Positions 54,246 through 62,271 of a stretch of DNA of 64,000 nt are shown here, piece by piece (the stretch's first letter is position 1; the number at the start of each line of letters is the position of its first letter). The notes under the pieces were generated by a model that saw nothing but the letters and a program-made list of their open reading frames with translations, was not told where the DNA came from and made no database searches. This DNA comes from CAYRFQ01 sp964423615 (GTDB taxonomy: Bacteria > Planctomycetota > Planctomycetia > Gemmatales > Gemmataceae). The stretch covers positions 1 to 64,000 of the forward strand of contig CAYRFQ010000033.1 of assembly GCA_964423615.1 (NCBI GenBank), in the 5' to 3' direction. Made by a program: the position numbers and the translations under genes.

Positions 54246-55112
54246 ATGACCGATACTACCATCGAATACCGCAATGACCGTCCGTCCATGGCCCGCCAGA
54301 CCGGGGAAATGACCTCCGATGGCGTGATCGATTACACACGGCAACAACAGGATATTCAAGATTTCACCGATGCGGCTATGGAATACATCATTCAAGGCTT
54401 ACTCGTCCGGCGAAATGGAGCCCAATACAGAAATACGAAACTAGCAAGAGAACTCTACGACCGCCTCGTTGACCTTCTCTATCCTTTCGGTAACCGGTAT
54501 TCGATGGACATCCCGGGTTTGGCCGTTACATTTGTCTGGCACGAACTTCCCGAGGTGATCAAGACGTGCGAGATAGACGCTGCCAGATACATGGAGGAAG
54601 ATCCCGCGATGGAGTTTGCCGAAGAAGTGTACTTTGGATGTATCGGCTTCTTGGCAACGGTAGCTCATCGGATCGCGAATGCCCTCTCTCGTTTGAAGGC
54701 TCCAGTCATTCCACGGGCCATAGCTTGTTACTCGCAGTCCAAAACAGGAATCGACATTCATCCAGCCACTACTATCGGTGAGGGACTGTTCATCGACCAC
54801 GGCACAGGCGTGGCGATTGGATGCACAGCCGTGTTAGGGCGTAATGTGAACATATACAAAGGTGTCGTGCTCGGTACGAGATCGAAACCCCGCAAGCAAA
54901 CCGAGGAAACTACTGGACAACTCAAGAAACGCCACCCCACCATCAGCGATAACGTGAGCTTGTACACCAATGCGTTCGTAGGTGGTGACATCGTCGTGGG
55001 AGAGGGCGCTGTCATCGGAGCCTATGCCTTCGTCACAGATGACGTTCCACCAGGTGAAGTAGTACTACCAATCGAAATCGAGATGCAGAGAGAAGTAATG
55101 GGAAAAAGATAA
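54246..55112 (+). CDS. cysE: Serine O-acetyltransferase
   Basis: The enzyme makes O-acetylserine, the precursor used by cysteine synthase. The 288-residue protein has an N-terminal helical region (FVWHELPEVIKTCEIDAARY, DPAMEFAEEVYF) and then a left-handed beta-helix of hexapeptide repeats: IDIHPATTIGEGLFIDHGTGVAIG (split: IDIHPATTIG, FIDHGTGVAIG), NIYKGVVLG and VGEGAVIGAYAFV. It resembles the long SAT type of the EpsC/SrpH kind. It is 79 bp after the aminotransferase and 114 bp before cysK, with a strong hairpin between. Confidence 0.93.
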   Translation: MTDTTIEYRNDRPSMARQTGEMTSDGVIDYTRQQQDIQDFTDAAMEYIIQGLLVRRNGAQYRNTKLARELYDRLVDLLYPFGNRYSMDIPGLAVTFVWHELPEVIKTCEIDAARYMEEDPAMEFAEEVYFGCIGFLATVAHRIANALSRLKAPVIPRAIACYSQSKTGIDIHPATTIGEGLFIDHGTGVAIGCTAVLGRNVNIYKGVVLGTRSKPRKQTEETTGQLKKRHPTISDNVSLYTNAFVGGDIVVGEGAVIGAYAFVTDDVPPGEVVLPIEIEMQREVMGKR

Positions 55113-55138
55113 TAAAGAAAAGCCAATAAGGACAACAC

Positions 55139-55171
55139 ATGTTCCCTCGTTGCGACCCAACGAGGGAACAT
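55139..55171. other. Perfect 13-bp hairpin between cysE and cysK
   Basis: ATGTTCCCTCGTT (55139-55151) pairs without mismatch with AACGAGGGAACAT (55159-55171) around a 7-nt loop. No T-run follows. It could be a terminator, an attenuator or a processing site that sets the ratio of cysE to cysK. Confidence 0.6.
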
Positions 55172-55226
55172 CATAAACCACCCATGACAGAGTTAAAAAT
55201 TAAAATCAATAACTGGAGTTCCCATA

Positions 55227-56189
55227 ATGATAGCTTCTCGACCTCACGGACGAATCTATAACTGCATCACCGAAACGATTGGCAACACACCGTTAATTCG
55301 TCTGAACAGCGTCGTGGACGGCGCGCAAGCTACGGTAGTTGGAAAGCTCGAAACGTTCAATCCGTTATGGTCAGTGAAGGATCGCATCGGTCTGGCAATG
55401 GTCGAAAACGCCGAGAGGGAAGGTAAAATCAATAAGGATACCCTCATCATCGAGCCGACGAGTGGGAACACAGGTATCGCCTTGGCTTGGGTGTGTGCAC
55501 GCCGAGGATATCGCCTCGTCGTAACAATGCCCGAGACCATGTCCGTCGAGCGACGGCGGTTGATGGAGGCATTTGGTGCCGAAGTCATTCTCACGCCTGG
55601 TGACCAAGGCATGACAGGCGCCGTTGCCAAAGCGGAAGAATTACAAAGAGAGCATCCCAACTCGTTCATACCACACCAATTTCGAAACAAAGCGAATCCC
55701 CGGTGTCATGGCGAAACGACTGCGGAAGAAATATGGACCGACACAAACGGAGAAGTTGATATTCTCGTCGCCGGTGTTGGGACCGGCGGAACGATATCGG
55801 GCATCAGTGAAGTTCTGAAAAATCGAAAGCCATCCTTTCGCGCGGTTGCCGTCGAGCCAAAGAACAACCCGCTGATCAGCCAACGAATGGCCGGACAACA
55901 ACTCACACCGGGTTCCCACAAAATACAAGGCACCGGTGTACCATTTGTCCCAGACAACCTCAACGTGGAGATCGTCGATGAAGTCGTTCACGTTACAGAC
56001 GAAGAAGCGATAACGATGACCCGGCGACTCGCACGCGAAGAAGCGATGCTCTGTGGGATCAGTTCCGGAGCGGCCGTCCACGCCGCCGTCCAGGTAGCAC
56101 GGCGAGCAGAGAACGCCGGAAAACTGATCGTCGTCATCCTCGGTGACCTCGGGGAACGTTATCTCAGCACTTCGCTCTATCCCAATTGA
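55227..56189 (+). CDS. cysK: Cysteine synthase A family protein
   Basis: The PLP enzyme joins sulphide to O-acetylserine to form cysteine. The 320 residues show NTPLIRLN, the PLP lysine K51 in NPLWSVKDRIG, the loop TSGNTGIA (78-85) and GVGTGGTISG near the centre. The sequence NPLW where most CysK have NPLS or NPGS is a small variation next to the active site. The ATG has GGAG 8 nt upstream. With cysE upstream it completes the two-step cysteine route. Confidence 0.93.
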   Translation: MIASRPHGRIYNCITETIGNTPLIRLNSVVDGAQATVVGKLETFNPLWSVKDRIGLAMVENAEREGKINKDTLIIEPTSGNTGIALAWVCARRGYRLVVTMPETMSVERRRLMEAFGAEVILTPGDQGMTGAVAKAEELQREHPNSFIPHQFRNKANPRCHGETTAEEIWTDTNGEVDILVAGVGTGGTISGISEVLKNRKPSFRAVAVEPKNNPLISQRMAGQQLTPGSHKIQGTGVPFVPDNLNVEIVDEVVHVTDEEAITMTRRLAREEAMLCGISSGAAVHAAVQVARRAENAGKLIVVILGDLGERYLSTSLYPN

Positions 56190-56308
56190 TGTGCTTTCGA
56201 GGTGTCATTCGACGGTCACACCGACTGGGCCATCGAGTTACACACTCCAACACCAAAGAAAAACAGGGACATACATTTCTTCTTCCCCGTTCCCTCTCCT
56301 CCACTCTC

Positions 56309-56336
56309 TGTTCCCTGTTCCCTATTCCCTATTCCG
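56309..56336. repeat. Heptamer tandem array (TRTTCCC)4
   Basis: TGTTCCC, TGTTCCC, TATTCCC and TATTCCG follow in direct succession. The last units cover the stop codon of the minus-strand DUF6797 gene (56329-56331) and lie at the 3' end of cysK. A looser CCGTTCCCTCT stretch precedes the array. Confidence 0.75.
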
Positions 56337-58599
56337 AACTATTAATTGTGGCATGGATCGTACCGGCGACAAGTTCCCCGTCTGTCGCACCGATTTGATA
56401 GGTGATATTCAAATTCGTAACGGGCTCGACTTTCGCCAGATGAAGCAAAACGCCTCGCTCATCTTTGGTGAGTGAGATCTTCCGCACTCGGACTTCTTCT
56501 TTCGGTTTCGCTGGGTACTTACCAAACTTCACACTGTATTGATCGAGAGCCCAGTTCCGTGGATCGGTTGCCAGTTTCGGATCGAGTGACCCGTCGAAGG
56601 TCAAGTGAATCCCCTCTTTCGAAACGCGGTAGGCGAGCGGCATATACGTTGGTTTACCCGTGTAACGAACTCGACAGAAGGTCCCGTCACGTACTGCGTT
56701 CGTGTCCCACCCACGCAGGCCGCACAGATAGAGTTGTCCATCCTTGGGGTGAAACCGGCCTCGCATGATTCCACTCCGGAAGAACAGCGGAAACATAAAG
56801 GCCGCTCCCTGCGCTTCCTTGTGAGTCCGGTCCAACATAATATGAAAGAGTTTGCAATGCCCATACGACGTATGCAACATGTGCCCTTTCAGTGGTCCCC
56901 ATTTGTCGCTCGTGACCCAGATCTGACTTCCAGCCGATCGGTCCACGGTTTTCGGCAACCAGAGAATGGCTTTGGACCAAGGCGGCATTAGGCTCCTATC
57001 TTCGGCCCGGAGTGACGTGCGAAATCCGTAATAGGCTCCTTTACGAAGTTGGTAGATCGGCGTCTGCGGAATCCCGTTACCCTCGTTGTCGCCGACTGTC
57101 ATGAACCCATCGGGGCCGATACCCATTCCATTGGGTTCCCGCAAACCTCTCGCAAACACTTCGAGCTTTGACCCGTCCGGAGGTAGCTTCATGACGCAAC
57201 AGTTCTCACCACGGAGCGAAGGCATATAGTGCCCACTGCGGCAGTAGTAGAAGTTCCCCTCCTTGTCCGTCCTCAAGTCCATCACGAACTCGTGTCGTTG
57301 CGGCGTCAATCCAGCGTCGTTGTTAAAGTTCTCGTAGAAATCAGCCTCGCCGTCGTTGTTCAGGTCGTGGAGTCGCGTGATCTGGTCTCGGCCCGCGGTG
57401 TAGATGACTCCGTTCACGATCTTCAAACCAAGCGGCTGTTGGAGTCCAGCGGCATATCGTCTCCACTTGAGGCAACTCAGCCCCTTGTCGATCCCCGAGA
57501 CGATCCAAACATCACCATCCCAGGTCGAGAGAGCGGCGCGACCATCATCGAAGAAATCCATCGCTCCGAATCGGAACTTGGCCCCCCAAGGATTGTCCGT
57601 TGGGGGCATCAGTTCGTCCGTCACGTAAGCCCCCCTCGGACGGCCGAGTCGCCCTTTGCTAGTCAACGTCTCGGGCCAACGTGCCGGTCCGCCTTTCGTA
57701 TACTTGTGAAGATCTTCCACTTCTCCTGTGGCGAACTCGGCGAACTCTTTCTCCTGTCCCTTCGAAATGCGGGAGATCACGACCTGGAACGAATTGGATT
57801 GTTGGCTCGCTGGGATGAACAGCAACAGACGTCCGTTTTCGACCTCCCATCTCGTCTGCTTCGGCGCTCCAACGACTCGAGCAACGATGTGTCCACCTTT
57901 GACTTCCAATCCCGCGATCGTATCTTCCGCAAGTTCTTTCTTGTGTCGAAAAGCAAAGTCACCGCCTTTGGCGATTCCGCCCTTGGCCCCCAACTCCTCC
58001 GCAACAAGTAGACCCAACGGTTCGCATGACGGACCGACCGCGAAGTTCCGCAAGAAGACAGTCATTTGCCCTTGCGTCTTCGACGCTGGCATCTCCAGGA
58101 CCCGACAATCATCAACGGTGTAAGACAAAACTACTTTCCGACCGTGCAGATACATCCCGCGGTACTTGGCCCAATTCGAGGGAAGCGGACCTTCCTTCGG
58201 CTTCCGAGGGTCGTCCCACAAGCCATCGTGACTCCAACCGGGACCGACCGGCGTTTGGAAATGAATCGTTCCTGCGATCGCCGGACCTTGATTCTTGTAG
58301 ACGCCTTTCCAATCGATGTATCCCCCCGACCACGCCGACGCGACTCGCATATGGTCTGTGTCGTAACAAATGTTGGACGAGTTGTCGGAGTCGAGACTGA
58401 TCAGTCGACCGCGAAAAACATAATTGCCCAGTCGGTCCGACCTGAGTTGTTTCTGTGTGCCGAGTTTGCGTCCGTCGGCTGCCATGTGGGTTGAGAGGAC
58501 CGGACCATAAAGATCACGAGTGGTTTTCTCATCTGCGTAAAGATGCGTGGGACCGCAGACGACTGGCAGCAAGCTGAGCAGGAAGATAAACCAACGCAT
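56329..58599 (-). CDS. DUF6797-type exported beta-propeller protein (sorbosone dehydrogenase-like)
   Basis: The 756-residue protein begins with a signal peptide (FIFLLSLLPVVCGPTHLYA) and has AGGAG 8 nt upstream of the ATG at 58599. The first half matches the N-terminal DUF6797-type domain (RLISLDSDNSSNICYDTDHMR, SHDGLWDDPRKP). The second half is a sugar/sorbosone dehydrogenase-like propeller (LQQPLGLKIVNGVIYTAGRDQ, LREPNGMGIGPDGFMTVGDN). The C-terminal domain ends TIHATINSSE. In planctomycetes these proteins go with cytochromes; a ThuA protein and a pentahaem cytochrome are adjacent. The stop lies inside a heptamer array. Confidence 0.85.
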   Translation of the reverse strand: MRWFIFLLSLLPVVCGPTHLYADEKTTRDLYGPVLSTHMAADGRKLGTQKQLRSDRLGNYVFRGRLISLDSDNSSNICYDTDHMRVASAWSGGYIDWKGVYKNQGPAIAGTIHFQTPVGPGWSHDGLWDDPRKPKEGPLPSNWAKYRGMYLHGRKVVLSYTVDDCRVLEMPASKTQGQMTVFLRNFAVGPSCEPLGLLVAEELGAKGGIAKGGDFAFRHKKELAEDTIAGLEVKGGHIVARVVGAPKQTRWEVENGRLLLFIPASQQSNSFQVVISRISKGQEKEFAEFATGEVEDLHKYTKGGPARWPETLTSKGRLGRPRGAYVTDELMPPTDNPWGAKFRFGAMDFFDDGRAALSTWDGDVWIVSGIDKGLSCLKWRRYAAGLQQPLGLKIVNGVIYTAGRDQITRLHDLNNDGEADFYENFNNDAGLTPQRHEFVMDLRTDKEGNFYYCRSGHYMPSLRGENCCVMKLPPDGSKLEVFARGLREPNGMGIGPDGFMTVGDNEGNGIPQTPIYQLRKGAYYGFRTSLRAEDRSLMPPWSKAILWLPKTVDRSAGSQIWVTSDKWGPLKGHMLHTSYGHCKLFHIMLDRTHKEAQGAAFMFPLFFRSGIMRGRFHPKDGQLYLCGLRGWDTNAVRDGTFCRVRYTGKPTYMPLAYRVSKEGIHLTFDGSLDPKLATDPRNWALDQYSVKFGKYPAKPKEEVRVRKISLTKDERGVLLHLAKVEPVTNLNITYQIGATDGELVAGTIHATINSSE

Positions 58600-59012
58600 T
58601 CGAAAAAACTCCTGGGAGAGTATTGTTGTCGGAGTTGGGACGGAAAGCAGCAGACATACTCGGAACCCAAAAGTTATCCCTGTCTGGTTTTTGTTTGGGA
58701 GTTAGGTGGCACCCCACCGCTTTGGGCTCTTGTCATTTCTTGTTTGTACTTCGAGGGACCTAATTATCCACTCTCAGCACAATTCGGACGTCCGGAACTT
58801 TTACGTATCCGCTGTTCTCACTACTATTGAGAACTGCGCGGATCATGTAGCGGGCACACTTGGAACGGGTAATTTCTAGTTGTCCGTTTTTTTTGTTTGT
58901 CGTAGGTACACGCGAGCCGCGTATACCTACGAACCGGACAAGCATTTCTTTTCCATTCCCCGTGTGCCTGCTACGTTGATTCATTAGCCGCGCAGGTCTC
59001 AATAGGAGCATC
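58600..59012. other. 413-bp gap with a long foldback
   Basis: The foldback at 58821-59008 fills nearly half of the gap, ending 4 bp before the ThuA-like stop codon. A short GGTGGCACCCCACC hairpin lies near 58708. No gene is supported. Confidence 0.6.
58821..59008. repeat. ~188-bp imperfect inverted repeat (foldback, MITE-like)
   Basis: The left arm (58821-58886) and right arm (58935-59008) pair through CTACTATTGAG / CTCAATAGGAG, TGCGCGG / CCGCGCA, GTAGCGGGCACAC / GTGTGCCTGCTAC and TTGTCCG / CGGACAA. Inside is a second hairpin, CGTAGGTA (58901-58908) with TACCTACG (58924-58931). An 8-base T-run (58887-58894) lies in the loop side. No frame is present. Confidence 0.75.
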
Positions 59013-59756
59013 CTATTTGGGAGTCCGTCGCGTCGTCCAAAAGATGGCGTTAACCAACATCCGCCGGAAGTTCGGGTCGTCGAAATCCTCAACCACGCCC
59101 AACGACGTGTAGAACATCCGTCCCCCCTTGTAGCTATTGATCAAAGTCACCGGGTGCTTTTGGTTTCCGATGGAGCCTTCCTGCAACACCGTCGTTGTCT
59201 TGGGCAACGGTCCGGTTTTATAAAGCCGATAGGATTGGAATGGTTTTACACCTTTGAGGATCGGATGATCACCCTTGATGTTCGTGACCTGCACCTTTTG
59301 ATTGCCGTAGTGGCCCTTGTAATTATTCCCAAGGACTTTCAAATCGAATGTTTTATTCACATCGCGACTGAAGGCATGACTCGCTGTTCGGATTCCGACA
59401 ATAGGTTTGCCTTGCATCCAGTGTGTCCGGATGAGGTCCATCTGTTCCGGGACCAATCGCATCCGGCGGGCAAATAACAGCAACAGATCAGCCGACTTCA
59501 ACGCGTCGAGATTCTTCAATTCCCGGATTCCGTCGTGTCCCCACGACGCGGTGATCGTCACGTTATACTTCTTTTTCAGAAACTTGGAGAACTCCTTCAA
59601 CGACGGTTCCGACTTATACTCGCGAGCCCCGGAGATGATATGAATTCGCAGAGGTTTCTTGTCCGTTGGCTTTTTGTCTCCGGCAACGGCCAAGCTCGGG
59701 AAAACCATTACAACGAACGCAATCGCTGCGACAAGGGAGAGAGAATGTTGTTTCAT
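59013..59756 (-). CDS. ThuA-like exported protein
   Basis: The 247 residues begin with a signal peptide (SLSLVAAIAFVVMVFPSLAVAG), then a glutamine-amidotransferase-like fold of the ThuA type: IHIISGAREYKSEPSLKEF, LLLLFARRMRLVPEQMDLI, GIRTASHAFS, and later YTSLGVVEDFDDPNFRRML. ThuA relatives are linked to trehalose and sugar handling, but the activity is not settled. It lies between the DUF6797 gene and the pentahaem cytochrome. Confidence 0.88.
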   Translation of the reverse strand: MKQHSLSLVAAIAFVVMVFPSLAVAGDKKPTDKKPLRIHIISGAREYKSEPSLKEFSKFLKKKYNVTITASWGHDGIRELKNLDALKSADLLLLFARRMRLVPEQMDLIRTHWMQGKPIVGIRTASHAFSRDVNKTFDLKVLGNNYKGHYGNQKVQVTNIKGDHPILKGVKPFQSYRLYKTGPLPKTTTVLQEGSIGNQKHPVTLINSYKGGRMFYTSLGVVEDFDDPNFRRMLVNAIFWTTRRTPK

Positions 59757-59878
59757 CGTAGGAAGTCTGGGTCGTGAGTGATATCGTTGGATAAGATTTC
59801 CTTCCGTTATATCATAGAAATTCCGTTGGGTGCATTATTCTCGCCATTGCATGCCAATTTCGAACCTGAGGTTTCGCC

Positions 59879-62119
59879 ATGAAACGAACTGCGCCTTCCT
59901 CTCTCAACCATTTGCACCTCTTGACGCTCATATTTCTCCTCGGGTTGTCGTCATTCCCGTGCCCAACGGCGTTTGCTGAACTTCCTCCGAATCTGTACCA
60001 GTCACCGAACCAAAAGGCACCCCAACCGCTCCAACTTTGGGGAACAGAAAAGAACAACCCTGACGCCAACCAACAACCTGGACTGGTTTTGCGGTTGCGT
60101 TCCTTTGCCAACAACGACTTGGTCGATTATCGAGTCTCCAGATTAGCGGCGCTGGCGGTTCCGGCCGGAGAGACACCGAGTCCGTTTCTTCCTGCGGAAC
60201 GATTCGAAGCTCACTTCCGAGGGTCCATTCAGTTACGTCTCTGGCGTCCGGCCACGTTTTGGTTTCATGGTCGAGGGAAGGCGATCCTGTCCATCAACGG
60301 CAAGCAACTCCTGAAGGTCTCCGGGAACGATTTGTCGAAGCAAAAGGCCAAGGTGCGATTGGAAACCGGTACAAACAGATTGAGTATCGCTTACCGTAGT
60401 CCCGAGAAAGGCGATGCCGAGATACGCCTCCTGTGGGATTCGTCGAAACATCCTCCAGGCGATGTTCCGCCCTGGGTGTTTCGACACGATGCAACTTCGC
60501 GTGATCTCGTGGTCGCCCAGCAGCGCCAACGGGGCCGATATCTACTGGCCAAGCAAAGATGCACGGCTTGCCATACTGCTCCGGAATTCGGCAAACACGC
60601 CATGCCAGAGCTTGAGATGGATGCGCCGAACTTGGAGAAAGTCGGTAGTCGGTTGAAAGAAAAGTTCCTTGCGAACTGGATTCACGATCCCACCACGATT
60701 CGACCAAACGCGACCATGCCTCGTGTGTTGCACACCGGTTCTGCGGGGGCTGAGACGAAGGCCTTCCAAGATGCTTGGGACATCGCTGCGTTTCTTTCGA
60801 GTCGAGGAAAAGCCGATACAATCGTCCCTCCGGAAATGACGAACAAAGCCAACATCGCGGCGGGAGGCCATCGCTTCGCAAGTCTCGGGTGCGTCGCCTG
60901 TCACATTCAGTCAAAGGAAGAGAAAAAGGAAGCCCTTACTTTTTCCGTGGTGAGTCTCGATTACGTCAAGGAAAAATATCATCCCAAAGCTCTCATAGCT
61001 TTCTTGCAAAACCCACGACAACATTATCGCTGGATTACGATGCCCGACTTCCGTTTGTCCGAAAAGGAAGCCACGCAGCTTGCAGCCTACCTGTGGAACC
61101 GCAAGCAAAAGCAACTGCCTGACTCGCCGAACGGCACCCGTCCAAACCCTCAACGCGGGAAAAAACTGTACGCTTCTGTTGGGTGTGTGAATTGTCATCC
61201 GGGTGAGAAAACCTCAGCCATTTTACCAAAGACCCAACTGCATGCGGCCACACTCAGGGACATTCGCAAAGGCAAACAAACTGGCTGCTTGGCCATCAAG
61301 CCAAAAGGACAATCGCCACTCTTTCGCCTCTCGAAATCCGACAGGCTGGCCATCATTTCGTTCCTCGAAACCCCGTTAACGTCCCTGACCCGACGCTCAG
61401 CCCTTTCGTTCTCGCACCGTCGATTGGACGAGATGCGCTGTCTGGCTTGCCACGCGCGAGATGGACACGGCGATCGATTCTCCAAGTTGGGCAACACCAT
61501 CGAGAAACTCTTGGCCGATTTGGGAGACCCCCAGGACGACTCACTACGGCAGTCCGCCAAGAATTCGTTCAAACAAATTCGACCAAAGCTCACCTGGGCA
61601 GGAGAGAAATTGTTACCGGCTTGGTTCGGGCCTTTCCTCGCCGGTGATCGGACCAAAAAACCGCGTCCGTGGTTGCATGCTCGTATGCCCTCGTTCCCTG
61701 TCGAAAACCACCTCTTGGCCCAGGGGTTGGCGGCACACCACGGTTACTTACCCCAGTCACCGAAGCTGGCGAAGGTCGATGCCCAGCATGCCAAGACAGG
61801 CGCCATCTTGATTGGTGAAATGGGCTTCAAGTGCGTGACCTGTCACGGAGTAGCCGACAAAAAGCCCGATGCCGTGTTCGAAGCTCCCGGCGTAAACCTC
61901 CAACTCATTCCGGGGCGAATCCGAAAAACGTTCTACTCACGCTGGATGCTCAACCCGAGTGCCATCGAGAAGTTTACACGCATGCCCAACTACACCCTCC
62001 CAGACGGAACCACAGCGTTGTTCGAATATTTCGACGGAGAAGCGAGCGACCAGTACCGGGCCATCTGGCACCGAATGCTCCAACTCCACGCCAACGCGAA
62101 GAAAAACATGATCAAGTAG
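59879..62119 (+). CDS. Exported pentahaem c-type cytochrome
   Basis: The 746-residue protein has a signal peptide (LLTLIFLLGLSSFPCPTAFA) and five CxxCH haem sites: CTACH (about 228), CVACH (338), CVNCH (436), CLACH (521) and CVTCH (651). Residues 50-190 form a PA14-like beta domain (FWFHGRGKAILSINGKQLLK). Several haem segments carry the LKEKFLANWIHDP type of c-type cytochrome ends. It should move electrons in the periplasm, possibly from the DUF6797 propeller protein, by inference from the neighbourhood. Confidence 0.9.
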   Translation: MKRTAPSSLNHLHLLTLIFLLGLSSFPCPTAFAELPPNLYQSPNQKAPQPLQLWGTEKNNPDANQQPGLVLRLRSFANNDLVDYRVSRLAALAVPAGETPSPFLPAERFEAHFRGSIQLRLWRPATFWFHGRGKAILSINGKQLLKVSGNDLSKQKAKVRLETGTNRLSIAYRSPEKGDAEIRLLWDSSKHPPGDVPPWVFRHDATSRDLVVAQQRQRGRYLLAKQRCTACHTAPEFGKHAMPELEMDAPNLEKVGSRLKEKFLANWIHDPTTIRPNATMPRVLHTGSAGAETKAFQDAWDIAAFLSSRGKADTIVPPEMTNKANIAAGGHRFASLGCVACHIQSKEEKKEALTFSVVSLDYVKEKYHPKALIAFLQNPRQHYRWITMPDFRLSEKEATQLAAYLWNRKQKQLPDSPNGTRPNPQRGKKLYASVGCVNCHPGEKTSAILPKTQLHAATLRDIRKGKQTGCLAIKPKGQSPLFRLSKSDRLAIISFLETPLTSLTRRSALSFSHRRLDEMRCLACHARDGHGDRFSKLGNTIEKLLADLGDPQDDSLRQSAKNSFKQIRPKLTWAGEKLLPAWFGPFLAGDRTKKPRPWLHARMPSFPVENHLLAQGLAAHHGYLPQSPKLAKVDAQHAKTGAILIGEMGFKCVTCHGVADKKPDAVFEAPGVNLQLIPGRIRKTFYSRWMLNPSAIEKFTRMPNYTLPDGTTALFEYFDGEASDQYRAIWHRMLQLHANAKKNMIK

Positions 62120-62271
62120 ACTTTGCCGGGGACAACATCGAAACTCCCGGTCAACCGACGTTACTGAGGTTGAACGATTTGGGGTTACTGGTAAGAACAC
62201 CAATAGGGCGAATACAGTAGCCTCGACCATGAACACCCGGCCTGCAATCGACTCGAGACGAAGTACACCAC

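Noticed and set aside
57229..58011. Plus-strand frame of 260 codons
   Set aside because: Antisense shadow of the DUF6797 gene.
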